This document shows positions 23,800 to 35,610 of a stretch of 64,000 nt of DNA, piece after piece. Within the stretch, counting starts at the first letter, position 1; each line of letters opens with the position of its first letter. This DNA comes from Terfezia claveryi (Eukaryota; Ascomycota; Pezizomycetes; Pezizales; Pezizaceae): the NCBI GenBank assembly GCA_015179025.1, contig WHUX01000033.1, positions 248,001 to 312,000 of the forward strand, given 5' to 3'. Under the pieces are notes generated by a model. It was given only the letters and a program-made list of their open reading frames with translations. It did no database searches and had not been told where the DNA came from. Both the position numbers and the translations under genes were made by a program.

Positions 23800-26190
23800 C
23801 AAGATAAATACAAATGTTGAAGGGATATGAGGCCCCATACTGTCATTAATGGACGAGCCGATGACCCGTGGGCCTGACTGAGCCTCCCCTTCAGTGAAAG
23901 AACTGTGAAAATAATAAAGAACAAATGGAATAACAATTATCATGATCTGAAAATGGACTTGATAAGTGAAGGAGACTCGTGAAAACTGATAACTGGTAGG
24001 AGGGATAATGTGTGGACTGATATATACAGACAAAAATTATACTAGGTCAACTGGTGATATAGGAACTTGAAAAAGTATTCCGTAGCCTCATATGCCTCCT
24101 CTCCCTCCTTTCTCCATTCCGGCTTGTCAAGCTCTTCCCAACGGCGTTTCTCTCCTAGGAGGTCTCTCCGGGGGCGGTCAAAGCGTGGGCAATTATTCAT
24201 CGATTTAAATGTATGTATTATTAAAGAATGCTAAATTTAACAAAAGTAAAACTGGACAGTAGATTTGAGTTTTTCTTTTCAATAAATAGAATGTCTTGAG
24301 TAGCCTACCCCTTTGTCTTCTGACATGTAATATTCAGTTACTACTCCTCCTGCTTATTGACACGAATCTTGTACAGATTGCAGTCTTCATACAAGGGGAC
24401 TTTCACTTGATAATTACTATTTATAAGAAAGTTATTTTGTATCTAAATATACTGAGAGGAGGAGATGCAAATATCCAGTTGAATACTAGCAGATTCTTAA
24501 TATTAGTAGCATTAGATCCTGATTTCTCTTCAAAAGTTACACGTTGGAATACAATTGAGTTTTGAGTAGAAGAGTATAAGCTTTATAATGTGGCAGGGGC
24601 AAGGCGACCAAGGGGAGCGACAGCAGGGTAGTGGCAAGGGACAGGGAGCGATAATAGGGAAGAACTGGCAAGGCTGACACTCGCGTAGGGGTCCTACGCG
24701 TGTGTGGAATATAAAAAGGGGGAAGCGGAACTGCAGAGTATTGGACAAAGAGGCAGGTACGAGGGAGGTGCACTCGAAGTGGGCATGGACCTGGGGAACC
24801 AAGAACTGAATAAGTAAATACAAGACTTTGGATGAAGAACAGAAAGAAAGGATGTGGGCGAGGGTCTATATATACATGAGACCCTGAGGGCAAATTCCCC
24901 AAACGAGAGTCGTGCTAGAAGTGGCACGACTGTCGAACCCGAAGACAATGGATAGCAAAATAAGGTTCCGAAACTCAAAAGCAACGTAGTTGTGACAAGC
25001 TTGCAGAACCGAGGGATATAAATACATACTAAGTATTTAGTTTTGGAAGCAAGAAGTCTATACTAGTACTAGATATATGTTCTGGGCCGTTACGGAATTA
25101 CAATTTTAGTCAAAGGTTTCCCATGCCACGGCGACTTCTACAATACCATAACGGTTCTAAAATACTACAGCGACACTCTAATATCACACGTAGTAAATAC
25201 CAAATAGAAGTACATCCAATATTACAGTTACTTTATAGCAAGTTACTTATTTGAACAAAGAACAAAGGGATAGAGCGCAAGTAACTAAACTACATGAGGG
25301 GGATAAAAAAGAGCTTCGCTTGCTCAACCCTCCACTCAATCAATCCATCAATTGCTGAACCTTCCTTTTGAAGGAAGAAATCACACAATGCTCGGATTGT
25401 GGTAGAAGACCCTAAAAATACTAATTGCCCAGAATCGCGGCATCTATATAATGTAGGAATTCATGCATTCGCGGCTTCTACATATTCCTACAAACGTACA
25501 TATATAATATGGAGGAGTTCCGTACTTACGCAAAGAGCAACGTTGAGCCAAATATGCTATTACCACTTGCAGGTATTGCCAATCTAAGCTGGCATACGCG
25601 ACTCGCCGGGGTTGATCATACCCGCACACGTACTGGTGTCACTGGCCCCTTGTATGGTGTTATGAATAAGTATTGCTACCCCTATAGCACGACATCCTCT
25701 CTCGCACAACATTCTACAGTACAACTATAGAATTATATCCATAATACACACACATAGGATTGCAAATAAATGCAGTATTGCTAATGAAATTGTCAAAATA
25801 TATGCTATATATAATATAGTGGCACTTGTAGTATGGTATCTGTGCCAGCCGTAAGCGTATTAAGGATGTTGGACTAAGATTCCCAAATTTTGGGGAGGCA
25901 TTGGTCCAGGCATTGGTGAAGGCATTGGTGGCTGCGGCAGCATATTCACAGTACCTACTTACGCACATCTCGGACTCCTCATAACTAAGTTCTATTTGTC
26001 TCATTTATCTGGTGTCTAATCACTTGCGCTATCTACTTTCATATATATGCTTGGAGTGCGCATATAATGTATATGAATGTATATGCCGCTCCGGAACGGC
26101 CTAGGCCACCGGAAGTGCCTAGGCCATTCCGAAATGGCCTGCAATTCCGCAACGGCCCAGAACATCAGCGTCTGGCAGTACCAACCAGAC
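23800..26190. other. Intergenic, probable decayed transposon DNA
   Basis: AT-rich with scattered short frames. A G-rich to C-rich strand-biased segment at 24590-24990 with TATATATA near 24870 could be a solo LTR, but I found no matching ends or target duplication. Nothing is supported as a gene. Confidence 0.4.
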
Positions 26191-26192
26191 TA

Positions 26193-26965
26193 CAGTGAAC
26201 TCGCGTTATAAGCAACTCCTGGGGACCGGGAAAAAGTTGCTTATAGCGCGAGTTTTCTTATAACGCGAGAATCATACAAAATCTAGGAAATGTCCGAGAG
26301 ATGCTTAAAAAAACCCGTGATAGCAGTCTGATGGTGTTCCCCCCCTAGCCATGCCTTGTAGAGTCTCAATATCCCGCTTTTCTCGATACAGAACAGCCTC
26401 CACTTTCTCTTGAAGACGAAAGAGACGTAGAGTTTCAAGACCTTCAAGTGCGGCTTGATAAGAAATAATAGGTTCATCTTGTATACCTTCTGGATCGGAA
26501 TCAGAATCCTGAAGTGAAATAGGCTCATATGTATCTAAAATACGTTGCTCCTCCTCTTGCAGCGAGTTAGGGTTATTGAACCTCCTTAGATTCATGACAT
26601 GATCACGGCTTAATACTAGTTAGCTTGTTCACTACATCTTACAAGATCTAATCACACCAGCGAAATTGAAGAACAATTTATTCTAGTAGGTGAGGTGTAG
26701 GCAAGGCAAATGAGCACTGGTTCAGCCGTTGTAGAAGAACAATTCGCATGGTGCGGGGTAAATGTGCGGCTCAATTGCCTCTGTCAACCATACTCGCGAT
26801 ATAAGCAACTTTTATTTTTATATGTATTACTAAGCCAATATTTAAGAAACTTGCCTATAACCCGAGTTTCTTATTTCCCCATACAAATTCTGTCGGGACC
26901 GGAGAATAGTTGCTTATAACGCGAGGTTTCTTATATCGGGGGTTGCTTATAACGCGAGTTCACTG
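26193..26965 (-). mobile_element. pogo-type element A, internally deleted
   Basis: Ends CAGTGAACTCGCGTTATAAG and its complement, flanked by TA at 26191-26192 and 26966-26967. The CAGT…AACTCG start and the TA target are typical of pogo/Tigger elements. At 773 bp it is too short for a full transposase. It shares both ends and internal blocks with 32036-33165, in inverted orientation. Confidence 0.85.
26305..26595 (-). pseudogene. C-terminal remnant of pogo transposase in element A
   Basis: A 96-codon frame beginning MNLRRFNNPN, with ISYQAALEGLETLRLFRLQE followed by a charged segment and ending YHGFF next to the TIR. Position at the transposase 3' end and a helical ALEGLETL block fit the tail of a DDE_1 transposase. 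The catalytic DDE domain is missing. Confidence 0.5.
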
Positions 26966-26967
26966 TA

Positions 26968-27636
26968 CCGGGAAAACTGAATAAGAGCCCTTGTCAAAAA
27001 GTGAATCACAACAGTAGAATAAGTGACACAGCAGTAAAGTAAGTCACAATCGTGTAGCCAAGTCTGCCTATCTTGCCACAAGTAGTACAGTAACGCTGCT
27101 ACCATTGAAGGGAAGATCAAAAGATATTGACAAGGGCTCTTTTTCACACCATACAGATTCCTCACAAGATCGTCAGTTGAGCTTCATTCTGTGTGATCCT
27201 TTCCATAGTTCTTCAGTACTAATTACATGCAGGAACTCTAAAGAAAAGAAGGAGGGTCAGAATAGCTGGAGTCAAGTCGAAGGTAGTTTTCAATGGGTAG
27301 GTATCAAAGGCTGGAATATCAACGCTCTTTTCTTCCCATTCTGACTGCCACGTCCATACTAGCCTACCGAGGTTAGCTGTCCGGTTGCACCGCCTGTCCG
27401 GTTGCACTGCCAGACGCTGTGCACAGTCGGTCTCACAATTTCCAAACAGTGAGTTTTCTATCTACAGATACGAGTTAATAATTATTGATCGGTGAGTAGG
27501 AATACACAATACAATACCTGACGACAACACTGAGACAAAGAAGAGAAAGACGAATACAAAGTTTAAGATCTCATATTCCAACATATTGTTGGAACAAGCC
27601 GAGGCCAGACTGGGCTTCATAATAAACATATTGGAC
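26968..27636. other. Intergenic, no gene seen
   Basis: Short open frames at 27105-27344 and 27219-27407 show no family content. No repeat boundary identified. Confidence 0.45.
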
Positions 27637-27638
27637 TA

Positions 27639-28222
27639 CAGAGGTCTCTCGATACAAGCATACCGGATATAAGCATATATTGGTTACAAGCATACATTGG
27701 CTGGTCCCACATAGTAAATTAGCATAAGTATTTTGGATACAAGAATATTCATATTTTTTTCGCTTAGTCACCATACATACGCTTGTATCGAGAGAAGCGC
27801 TAAACCACAAACAGGTACTTATCGATAAGAAATTACCCGGCAGAATTGCATCTCCAGAGACAATCTATACATCTGCGATAATAACTGAATCACATACTGC
27901 GATAACAACTGTGAAAACAATGGCCTGTTCCAAATCTTCGGTTGTCCAACAGCGTCAGGATATTCAGCGCAGGATCACTGACTTTCTGTGGCTCCCGGAG
28001 GCGCCTCCGCTGCCTCCTTGACATTCCTGTCTCCACACCTACTCTTGTTTGGATATTTCTTGTTTATATGCTCTGCTTGTCTTCATAAGCCTATTCCACA
28101 ACATTTCCTACCGCTAGTTAGCTTCATTCCATACTTACCTATTTTCTCTTGCTATAAGCATATATTAGTTACAAGCATGCTTCTCCCGGTCCGAACGATA
28201 TGCGTGTATCGAGAATCCTCTG
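27639..28222 (+). mobile_element. pogo-type element C, non-autonomous
   Basis: The inverted ends share CAGAGG and TCTCGATACA followed by GCATA, flanked by TA at 27637-27638 and 28223-28224. Sub-terminal copies of the same motif occur at about 27781 and 28140. A plus-strand frame from 27919 (MACSKSSVVQQRQ…RRITDFL) resembles the RxITDFF tail of pogo transposases. The element is 584 bp, so no full transposase is possible. Confidence 0.75.
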
Positions 28223-28246
28223 TACAAATCGATTCCAGTTGAGACT

Positions 28247-28905
28247 ATGCTCAATTCTATATTCAAAGGACTCGGGCCAGATACTATGTCGAAGACTAAG
28301 GAACTAGACTTTGACCTATTAACGCAACATATTCTAATCGAGGGCTATCCTGGGAACAATACAGACTATACCAAAGTTAGCACCAATGATTTAGTCTATG
28401 CTACTATCAATCCCGTCATATCCGATTTATTTTATGCCAGAAGAAGCAGCAAGCGGGACGCCAGATGATATCTTTGTTTAGGGAGAAGGAAATCATTTCC
28501 GTGAATGGTGAGACTGGGAGAAAGGATGAATTTCTTGTCAAAGATCTCATTGGACTGACAATGAAGGGCAGTTATGTTTTGTCGTGGAAGCAAAAAGGCG
28601 TGCTGTGGTGGAGGCAATGAAATAGTGTCTGTTATCAATGAAGGGCATGTTGGACAGTAATGGTGGAGGGGTTACGTTTGGCTTTATCACGACAGGACAA
28701 GACTGGCGAATACTGAGCTACGATGGCAAAGAGTTTCGCTTGACACAGAGTTTTCAGGTAGTATTTGATGGAATGGCAACATAGAAAACGAGATGGATGG
28801 AAGACTATTCCATTGTGGTAGAGTGGTATATTGTTCGCATTGAGCAACAGAGGAATCGTGAAGGAAAACGTGGTTGTGGGAGGGTCAGGTGCTGGTAGGA
28901 ATTAA
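28247..28905 (+). pseudogene. PD-(D/E)XK nuclease-like gene, broken
   Basis: The frame opens at an ATG and runs DFDLLTQHIL, NTDYTKVSTNDLVYATINPV to a TGA at 28466. It resumes in other frames with a nuclease-type core, FVVEAKR, then an in-frame TAG at 28623-28625 and CLLSMKGMLDSNGGGV…FGFITTGQDWR. The E-x-K in VEAKR and the glycine-rich follow-up fit the restriction-endonuclease-like domain seen in Crinkler-like and related fungal proteins. At least one frameshift and two stops (one a likely CAG>TAG) inactivate it. It starts 23 bp from the TA of the pogo element to its left. Confidence 0.6.
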
Positions 28906-30107
28906 GTAGGTTTTTTTTAAAAGTATTTCTTTTGTTTTGGTATGACAGATGAAAGTATTCTTTTGTATCGGTACAAGTGTTGTAATTAGAGAGGTTTTGC
29001 ACTCTTGCACGCTAGCAATCTTATAACTCAGCTTTTTTTTTTTTTTTTGAGTCTATACCTAAGGCTATGAGACGGCCCCGTTCTGCCCCTTTGAAGGTTT
29101 GGTACTCTCACGGAACAACGAGTTGCCTAAACGCCCTACTTCCCGAGCCAAAGAGAAATATCAATACCGAAATGTAAGATAAACACGAGTAATGCAGGAT
29201 GGATCCTGTCAATCTACAAGTCTGCCAGTCTTATAATACAAGCTTCCTACGGGGACGTCTTGTCTCCATTACCCAAAGAGGGAGTGCCGTCCCTTCGTCT
29301 TGTGTGGTACCCCACCTCACGTGGGGTCTCACGTGTATTTCTACCTTACACGAAATAACCCCTATCCCCTGGTGTATATATGAACCTCCGCCGCCACGCC
29401 CCTACCGACCCTTCCCCTGATCCCTCAGCTGCCCCACTATCCCCATTTCCTCAGGCTAGGTCAAGGTTCGAGAAGAATGTCTCCGACCAGATCTACTGTG
29501 TACTCTCCCCCTCCATCCTTAACCTTCTTCAGCCGCTTCTTCCACTCGTCCATTTCTTCCCAATTCCCCCATTTCCGCCCTATTTCTTCTCCACGTGGGC
29601 AGACCAGAGCTACGTGTCTGCCTGTCTCCAGTGTCAGGAATATATTGGTGTGGGAGTTCTACTGCCACAGAGTAGGTTTTGGAGATGGTTGTAGCTAAGA
29701 TATTCATTGCAGTATCGCTATTAAAGCAAATTTATTCTCGCTTAGAAACAGACCCGGCCAGGTGACTTCAGTAAATTTTCAATTTCACCTGATTTTTCAT
29801 GTAATAAGGCCTGAACCATACAACGTTGCTGTAAGGACGTCCAAGAAAATACCTTATTATCTCCCCTCACCAGCAATGATTTCCCATACAAATATACCCC
29901 CGATACTCTATATATAGAGACTTCAAACAACCAGTGAAAGCATTAACTGTTCTTCATCTCAACGGAGTATTGGGATTGAATACCTCTAGTGATGAAGATC
30001 TAGATGATCAATAGAATGGAGAGAAGGATGCTGAGTATGTTGCCACTTTTAATCCTCAGTTTTAGGCCAAATTGAAGCTGATTCTAAGCTTAGAAAACAG
30101 GTGATAC
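28906..30107. other. Intergenic, no supported gene
   Basis: A T run at 29034-29049 followed by a compact GC-richer block could be a different short retroelement in minus orientation; no second copy is in the window. Pro/Ser-rich frames at 29380-29698 are low complexity. CACGTGGGGTCTCACGTG at about 29320-29337 is a small palindrome. Confidence 0.4.
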
Positions 30108-30680
30108 TGCTTTACAGTATTGTGGAGAAGTGGTTCGAGAACGAATGGCCGAAAGTTATAATAAACGTCTTATTTTTGCGATAGGTGATATGATTAGAAT
30201 AAGAATTCCTAAAGGAGAGGGGGCCAAAACTGACAATAAAATATCATATGCAAGGGTTATTTCAAGACCTCAGCCTAAATACTACTAAAGTCCTCAGTCA
30301 GCAACTTAATGGCTTAGAAGATGAAATTTTGGATAGTCCAACTAATCAATGACCCACAATCACCTTAGCTAATGCTGCTCGTCAAGTAATCTACAACAAC
30401 TTGGATTTCTGTCTCATGTATATGTACAAAGTCCTGTACCAGGCGTCACTGCCGATGCTTCAAAATAAACTGCAATGCTCAATTTTGCCATACCAAAGTG
30501 GTTGCAGACCATGACCGCGGTAACCTCTCAGCACTAGCTGAAGGGAAACAAATTGGACTACTGGATAATAGCGCAACTGATCTGGAGGATGATTGAATCG
30601 ACGCGGATGACAACGGTGACAGAAAGCAGAAGACATAAGCGTTGGAAATTCATCGAACATATAGATCAGAGCATTCCTAC
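30108..30680 (+). pseudogene. Transposon-derived relic of uncertain class
   Basis: A plus-strand segment reads FAIGDMIRIRIPKGEGAKTDN followed by a short block ending KYY and a stop. GDxVRIxIPKxDRxxTD is a motif I associate with the C-terminal part of some transposon integrase-type proteins. Downstream, a Cys-rich piece in another frame (30440-30500) is consistent with that. Frames are broken repeatedly and no ends were found. Confidence 0.35.
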
Positions 30681-30689
30681 CATAGTCTC

Positions 30690-31207
30690 CTAGTTATAGC
30701 TATCAAGGGAATTGTCAATATTCCGCATACTTATTGTTGGCAGAAAATTCTGGCAAATGATACTGCTGATTGAGACTAGGCACTGGCTTTTCGTGTCCAA
30801 ATTCTTTGGGCTTAGGCCTAGTTAACGCAAGAGCGACCTTCAGATAGGCATTCGGAGTAGCGCAGTCGCAAAGCTAAGGGTTTTGAGGGCGTCCCCCGGA
30901 CCGAAAAGAATTATACGCATATATACATCAAGATGTTACAGTTACTATATAAGTATCAATATATATAAATCTTGGCGCGGCTCTACATTTTTCCCTCCGA
31001 TTGACAGAACCCCTGCACGTTTCACCTGCCTGGAAAACTCTGTATCGAGATGCATGCAGCAGGTGGTTCGGGCCGCTGCCGGGCAAGGTACAGGCAAACC
31101 TGGCTATAACGAATGCCAAGATTCCGACCTCTTTCCTTCACTATCCCAGGTTTCGCAATAACAATGTCACGTGCCCGCGGGTAAAGGAGAAGTGCGGAGT
31201 AAACAGA
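30690..31207. other. Intergenic, no gene seen
   Basis: Short open frames only. A likely old transposon border near 31200 merges into the next pogo element. Confidence 0.4.
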
Positions 31208-31209
31208 TA

Positions 31210-31831
31210 CCGTATTAATTCGCGAGTAAGAATGCTGTCTTACTAACAAACGGGCGGTCGGAGGGGCCTTAAATTTACTGTCTTATACACGGTACTAGCT
31301 TAAACACGGGGTACTTTCTTATAAAAGAAGGGGGGGGTAAGGGAAAAAAAAAATTTCCGCAACCAAAAAGATTTTCGGAACAACACCGACAGTAGCATAA
31401 TTGATATCTTTTTACACGATCTCCACTCCAAGCGTAATTGTAGCACATTGCGTAGCCTCTTCTTCAGTAATGTAATCTCCATGCTCATTGTCACTTCCGA
31501 ATCCACCTCTGATAGTGCTGGAATGACTGTCCGCCTGCTAGAGTTCTGCAGTTGCAAGACGGAGGTTGCGCGAGGTCTTTGGCTGGTGGTTTGCGCACTG
31601 GGTCCAGCACGAGGTGCCAGCGGGATTGACATTGTACAAGTGATGGTGATGAGTGAAAGAAGCCGGTTGTGCGAGTCAACATCGACATTACTATACTACT
31701 GTCCTATAAGAAAAATTTGCTGTCTTAAACACGATTCGCATATCTTGGCCAAAATTAGGCTGTTTTACCCCTGTCTTATACACGAATACTGTCCTGCCGA
31801 GTAGTACTTTCTTACTCGCGAATTAATACGG
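31210..31831 (-). mobile_element. pogo-type element D, internally deleted
   Basis: Inverted ends CCGTATTAATTCGCGAGTAAG with TA at 31208-31209 and 31832-31833. A minus-strand frame at 31300-31632 with SQRPRATSVLQLQNSSRR and a Leu/Arg-rich tail resembles the C-terminal region of fungal DDE_1 transposases (the TPRTxxELQ-type tail). It is a different family from elements A and B by TIR sequence, and too short (622 bp) for autonomy. Confidence 0.75.
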
Positions 31832-32035
31832 TAGGATGTAGTCAATTTGTGTCTTCTCTACTACTTCAGCTCGATCAATTTGTGTTCTCTCTGCTTCCAC
31901 TCCTACAACATGCCTCCTCTCCGAAGATATGGGTTACTGTAATATCAACACACCAGACGATGATCGCTTGGGGCCTCTCATAGCTAGCTCCTCTGACATA
32001 TGATGTCCCTAGAGAGTCTATAAAGCCCCACAATA

Positions 32036-33165
32036 CAGTGAATTCGCATTACAAGAAACCCACGATATAAGAAACCTCGCGATATAAGTAACTATTCTCT
32101 GGTCCCGACGGAATTTGTATGGGAAATAAGAAACTCGGGTTATAGGCAAGTTTCTTAAATATTGGCTTAGTAATACATATAAAAATAAAAGTTGCTTATA
32201 TCAAGAGTATGGTTGCCTTGAGCAGCACATTTACCGGGCATCGTGCGAATTGTTTTTCACTATCCTTCCTTTCCCTTCTATTCCGATCAAAGAATTCCTT
32301 GTTTGCTTGTCGATCCTTGGTTAATCTCTCAGCTGAAGCATCTAAATTTTCTTTTCTTTCACTCTAGCTCCTTTGCGCGGGTAGCTATCAGTTGTTCCCT
32401 TGTACTAATACGATTCCAGTCAACCATCGCCTACAATATGCTGTTAGCTCGATTGGCAGTACGGAATCTGCCCAAATACAAGCGTAAACGGTGGCTATTC
32501 GGTTGAAACTCGTGTCGTGATCTGATCAGCCCAAAGAACTTCTTTGTCCGGTTTTTCTCTAGCTTAGCGAGTGCATCTAGTTGAAACTCGTGTTGTGATC
32601 TGATCAGCCCAAAGAAGTTCTTTGTCCGGTTTTTCTCTAGCTTAGCGAGTGCATCTAGTTGAAACTCGTGTCGTGATCTGATCAGCCCAAAGAAGTTCTT
32701 TGTCCGGTTTTTCTCTAGCTTAGCAAGTGCATCTATGATCTGTTGGTGTCCTCTTTCCACGAGCATTTGATTGAGGATGGTACGCAGCAATCGCTATATT
32801 CACGATATTGAAATTTCTTGTACCTCTCCTTTGTTTTCTGACCACTATCCGGGCTGGAACCCCGAATCTGGTAATCCATTCCAGTACAAAGGCCGCCACC
32901 GTCTTCGCATTTGCGCTTCGGATCGCAAGTTTGCATCCAAATCAGCTGAACTAGTGTTCATTTGCTGTTTTGTATCGAGAAAATCGGGATATTGAGACTC
33001 TACAAGGCATGGCTCGGGGGGCACACCATCAGAACTGCTATCAGGGTTTTTTTAAGCCTCTCTCGGACATTTCCTAATTTTGTATGTATCTCGCGTTATA
33101 AGAAAACTAACCCTATAAGCAACTTTTTCCGGCCCCCAGGAGTTGCTTATAACGCGAGTTCACTG
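32036..33165 (+). mobile_element. pogo-type element B, longer relative of element A
   Basis: The left end CAGTGAATTCGCATTACAAG and the right end (complement CAGTGAACTCGCGTTATAAG) have TA at 32034-32035 and 33166-33167. The terminal 200 bp at each side match element A in reverse orientation. Near the right end the coding relic RENRDIETLQGMARG matches REKRDIETLQGMARG in element A. It carries an internal triplication (next entry). The transposase core is absent. Confidence 0.8.
32503..32736 (-). repeat. Three tandem 78-bp units inside pogo element B
   Basis: Units start at 32503, 32581 and 32659 and are nearly identical. 78 is a multiple of three, so on the minus strand they encode 26-residue repeats (DALAKLEKNRTKNFFGLIRS…) in one frame, 32431-32790. 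Repeat expansion kept the frame open, which may be chance. Confidence 0.85.
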
Positions 33166-33227
33166 TACATATACAACAAAGACAAAATGTCCCTGTCCTA
33201 GTACCAGTTGTGATCTCCTATATGTAC

Positions 33228-33259
33228 ATAAAACCTGCCAACCAGACTACACAAAACCT
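33228..33259 (-). repeat. Micro-insertion: 14 bp with 9-bp direct repeats (one mismatch)
   Basis: ATAAAACCT at 33228-33236 and ACAAAACCT at 33251-33259 flank GCCAACCAGACTAC, the Mutator-like tip in minus orientation. Confidence 0.65.
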
Positions 33260-33814
33260 ATCCTATCAACATTTGACGAAGATTCCTTTGAGACTGGTGC
33301 CGCATTGGGCAGGAGGCTGCTTGTGATTTGCTTTCTATAAATAACCACCAATCCACCATCAATATGAGGTGCTCGGCTAGATGCATGGATCGTACCTAAT
33401 GGTAAGTATGTTTGATCTCTCCTTTTCATTACTACAATCTCAAATACACATTGCGGCCGCACGAGTTCCCATAGCTATTGACATACGTATTCTGCCACGA
33501 ATACCCATCAGACAAAACGATATAACTTGTCCCAGGCGATACTCTAGTTAATGTCAACGATACAGCGCTGAAGAGATAAGACACCAAATACCTTCGCCCT
33601 TATCGCATACCTGCACAAGAGCTTTCTTATGTCGGATGACAGGGTAAATTGAAGAAACTCCGAGCATCTGCGAGGCTGAAGGTGGATGTCTGCAGCTAGT
33701 TCATCCCCACACACCTAAAACAAAAGCGCTAATAAATCCTTTTGATATCAGCCGCACTGCTAACGAGCTGATAAATTCTGGATATATTCTTTCTAGCTGT
33801 ACTAGATATGTAAC
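33260..33814. other. Intergenic, upstream region of the nuclease-like gene
   Basis: No gene seen. CT-rich and AT-rich tracts precede the ATG at 33815; no clear TATA box was chosen. Confidence 0.4.
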
Positions 33815-35610
33815 ATGGCTCGTGGAGGGAAACAGCAGCACAAACCTGGAGCCCGCCCACCGTCACAACCATTCCAACATCTGCTCCGTCAACAGAGCTC
33901 CAACGAGATCCCTAAGAAATTAAGGATCGCCGATTGGGTCTCCTCTGTCGCTGCATCGTTGTCTCCAGATGTTTCAGCTGTGACAAAAGTGCCTCTACCC
34001 ACGGAAAGAGTGGAATCTATACACCAGGCAATTAAGGCTCCGAGGTACAAGCTCCGCCAGACCGCACAACGAAGATTAAAGACCAAGAATACAGCAACAA
34101 ATCTGCAGAACAAGACCCTGAAAGAGCCAACACAACAGCAATTGACCAGGGCTCACGAAACAACCATGTCGACGCGGGGCACACGTAGAGCTAAGAGGAA
34201 GGCTCCTGTTTCCCCGAGTGTACCCAGTAGCACGAGATCTGCGGTGGTAAACTCGACGGTGGTTGCTGACGACGAGACCACTGGGTATGTTCACAGCCTT
34301 GATGCATTTGGGAGCGATAGCATGAAGATCCGGAGTGATCCATCACGGCATACTATGCAATCCACAGCTCGAGTCAAACGAAGACGACTGAAGCAGTGCG
34401 TCCCTAAAATCAGTTTCCGGCGTCCAAAATCATTTCCTCCATATATTATTAAACTCCGGAAATTGCTCTTACAAGCGGCAGAAATTCAAATTGCAGTTAT
34501 CCCAGCACTCTTGCGGGAGGATCTGGAAAAGGAATATGCGGATGAACTATGCGACGTGTTACCCGAGGCAATCTGGGACCTGGATGCAAACCTAAGGCAA
34601 CCCAAGGCCTCCGCACTTTTGCTACATGTTTTGGAATTGTTTGAGACGGCGCGGGACATGCACCAAGGTAACAATGATGAAGTTGATTGGTACTCGGTGA
34701 TCAAAAAGGCGCTAAGTGGGGTACGTGCGCTGGAACCGAACGAAGACAGATTCAGGTAAGTTATATCAGCTATAGAATCCAATAACAAGAGGTTCCATAA
34801 CCCATCATGAAAAACAATATTAATACACAAATATTCAGAGACCTGAAGGCAGGATCTTTCACAAGCAAGCCTATAAGCACTGTTCATTTACCGATTCACC
34901 AACCTACAAAGAAGCGAATTGCATCTGTCAAGGTTGATTTAGCTCTGTATTATGACGATGAGGACGATTTTCTTAGCAGCATGCTTCCCAATACCTACGA
35001 GAAACGGCCTTCAAAGCTTTGTCCTTTGGAAACAGAAGAGGATGACACACTAATTGCTATTCCTGTGGAAGTCAAGACGTACGCTGGGGTTGCGAACCAG
35101 GCGGAATTCCAACTGTCCGTGTGCGCCAACGCCCTACTTGAAATTCGTGAAAAGTGGACAGCAGCATGCCTAGCCAGTGTGCGTGCAGACAAAGACGATT
35201 ATACCTGTGCTCTGAACCCTTCCGTTGTAGTTGCACTCTCTGTCTATGATCATCATTGGACCTTCTATATCCTTTACAGAGAGGAGGCCAATGCAAGTGC
35301 TGGTAGGGAAGAATGCACCGGACTTGCGCCAATTCTAGAAGAACCCGAGGATATTACAATCGCAGGTGGAGAAACTTCAGCAATTGCAACCGGATTGACG
35401 TACCTCGGGGGAGCGCAAATAGATATTAAGAAGGAGAGTAGTGCGCATGCACCTTGTATTGTCCATGGGCCATTCCCGGCTGGGCACACAGCGACATTGT
35501 TGGGGACCTTTCAATTGGTACGGTTTATTGGGGTGCTCAGGAAATGGGTTGCAGAGGAGTGGATGAAGACAATAGAGGAAGGCTGTAGGGAGATGAAGGG
35601 GGGCCAATAA
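33815..35610 (+). CDS. PD-(D/E)XK nuclease-like protein, two exons, 570 aa
   Basis: Exon 1 is 33815-34755 and exon 2 is 34839-35610. The 83-bp intron has donor GTAAGT and acceptor TTCAG, and the join gives 571 codons. Residues 1-215 are basic, Ser/Thr/Arg-rich and probably disordered, with KRKAP and KRRRLK stretches that could be nuclear signals. A helical region at about 215-315 precedes the catalytic-type core: KVDLALYYDD near 345 (acidic first motif) and IPVEVKTYAG near 388 (the E-x-K motif), then a helix with Gln and a VALSVYDHHWTFYILY strand. This layout fits the fungal PD-(D/E)XK nuclease-like domain family (PDDEXK_12 type). Activity and substrate are unknown. A broken distant relative is at 28.2 kb. 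The frame and intron look intact, so it is probably expressed. Confidence 0.8.

Noticed and set aside
24590..24990. Solo LTR
   Set aside because: A TATA run and strand bias suggest it, but no TG…CA ends, target duplication or second copy was found.
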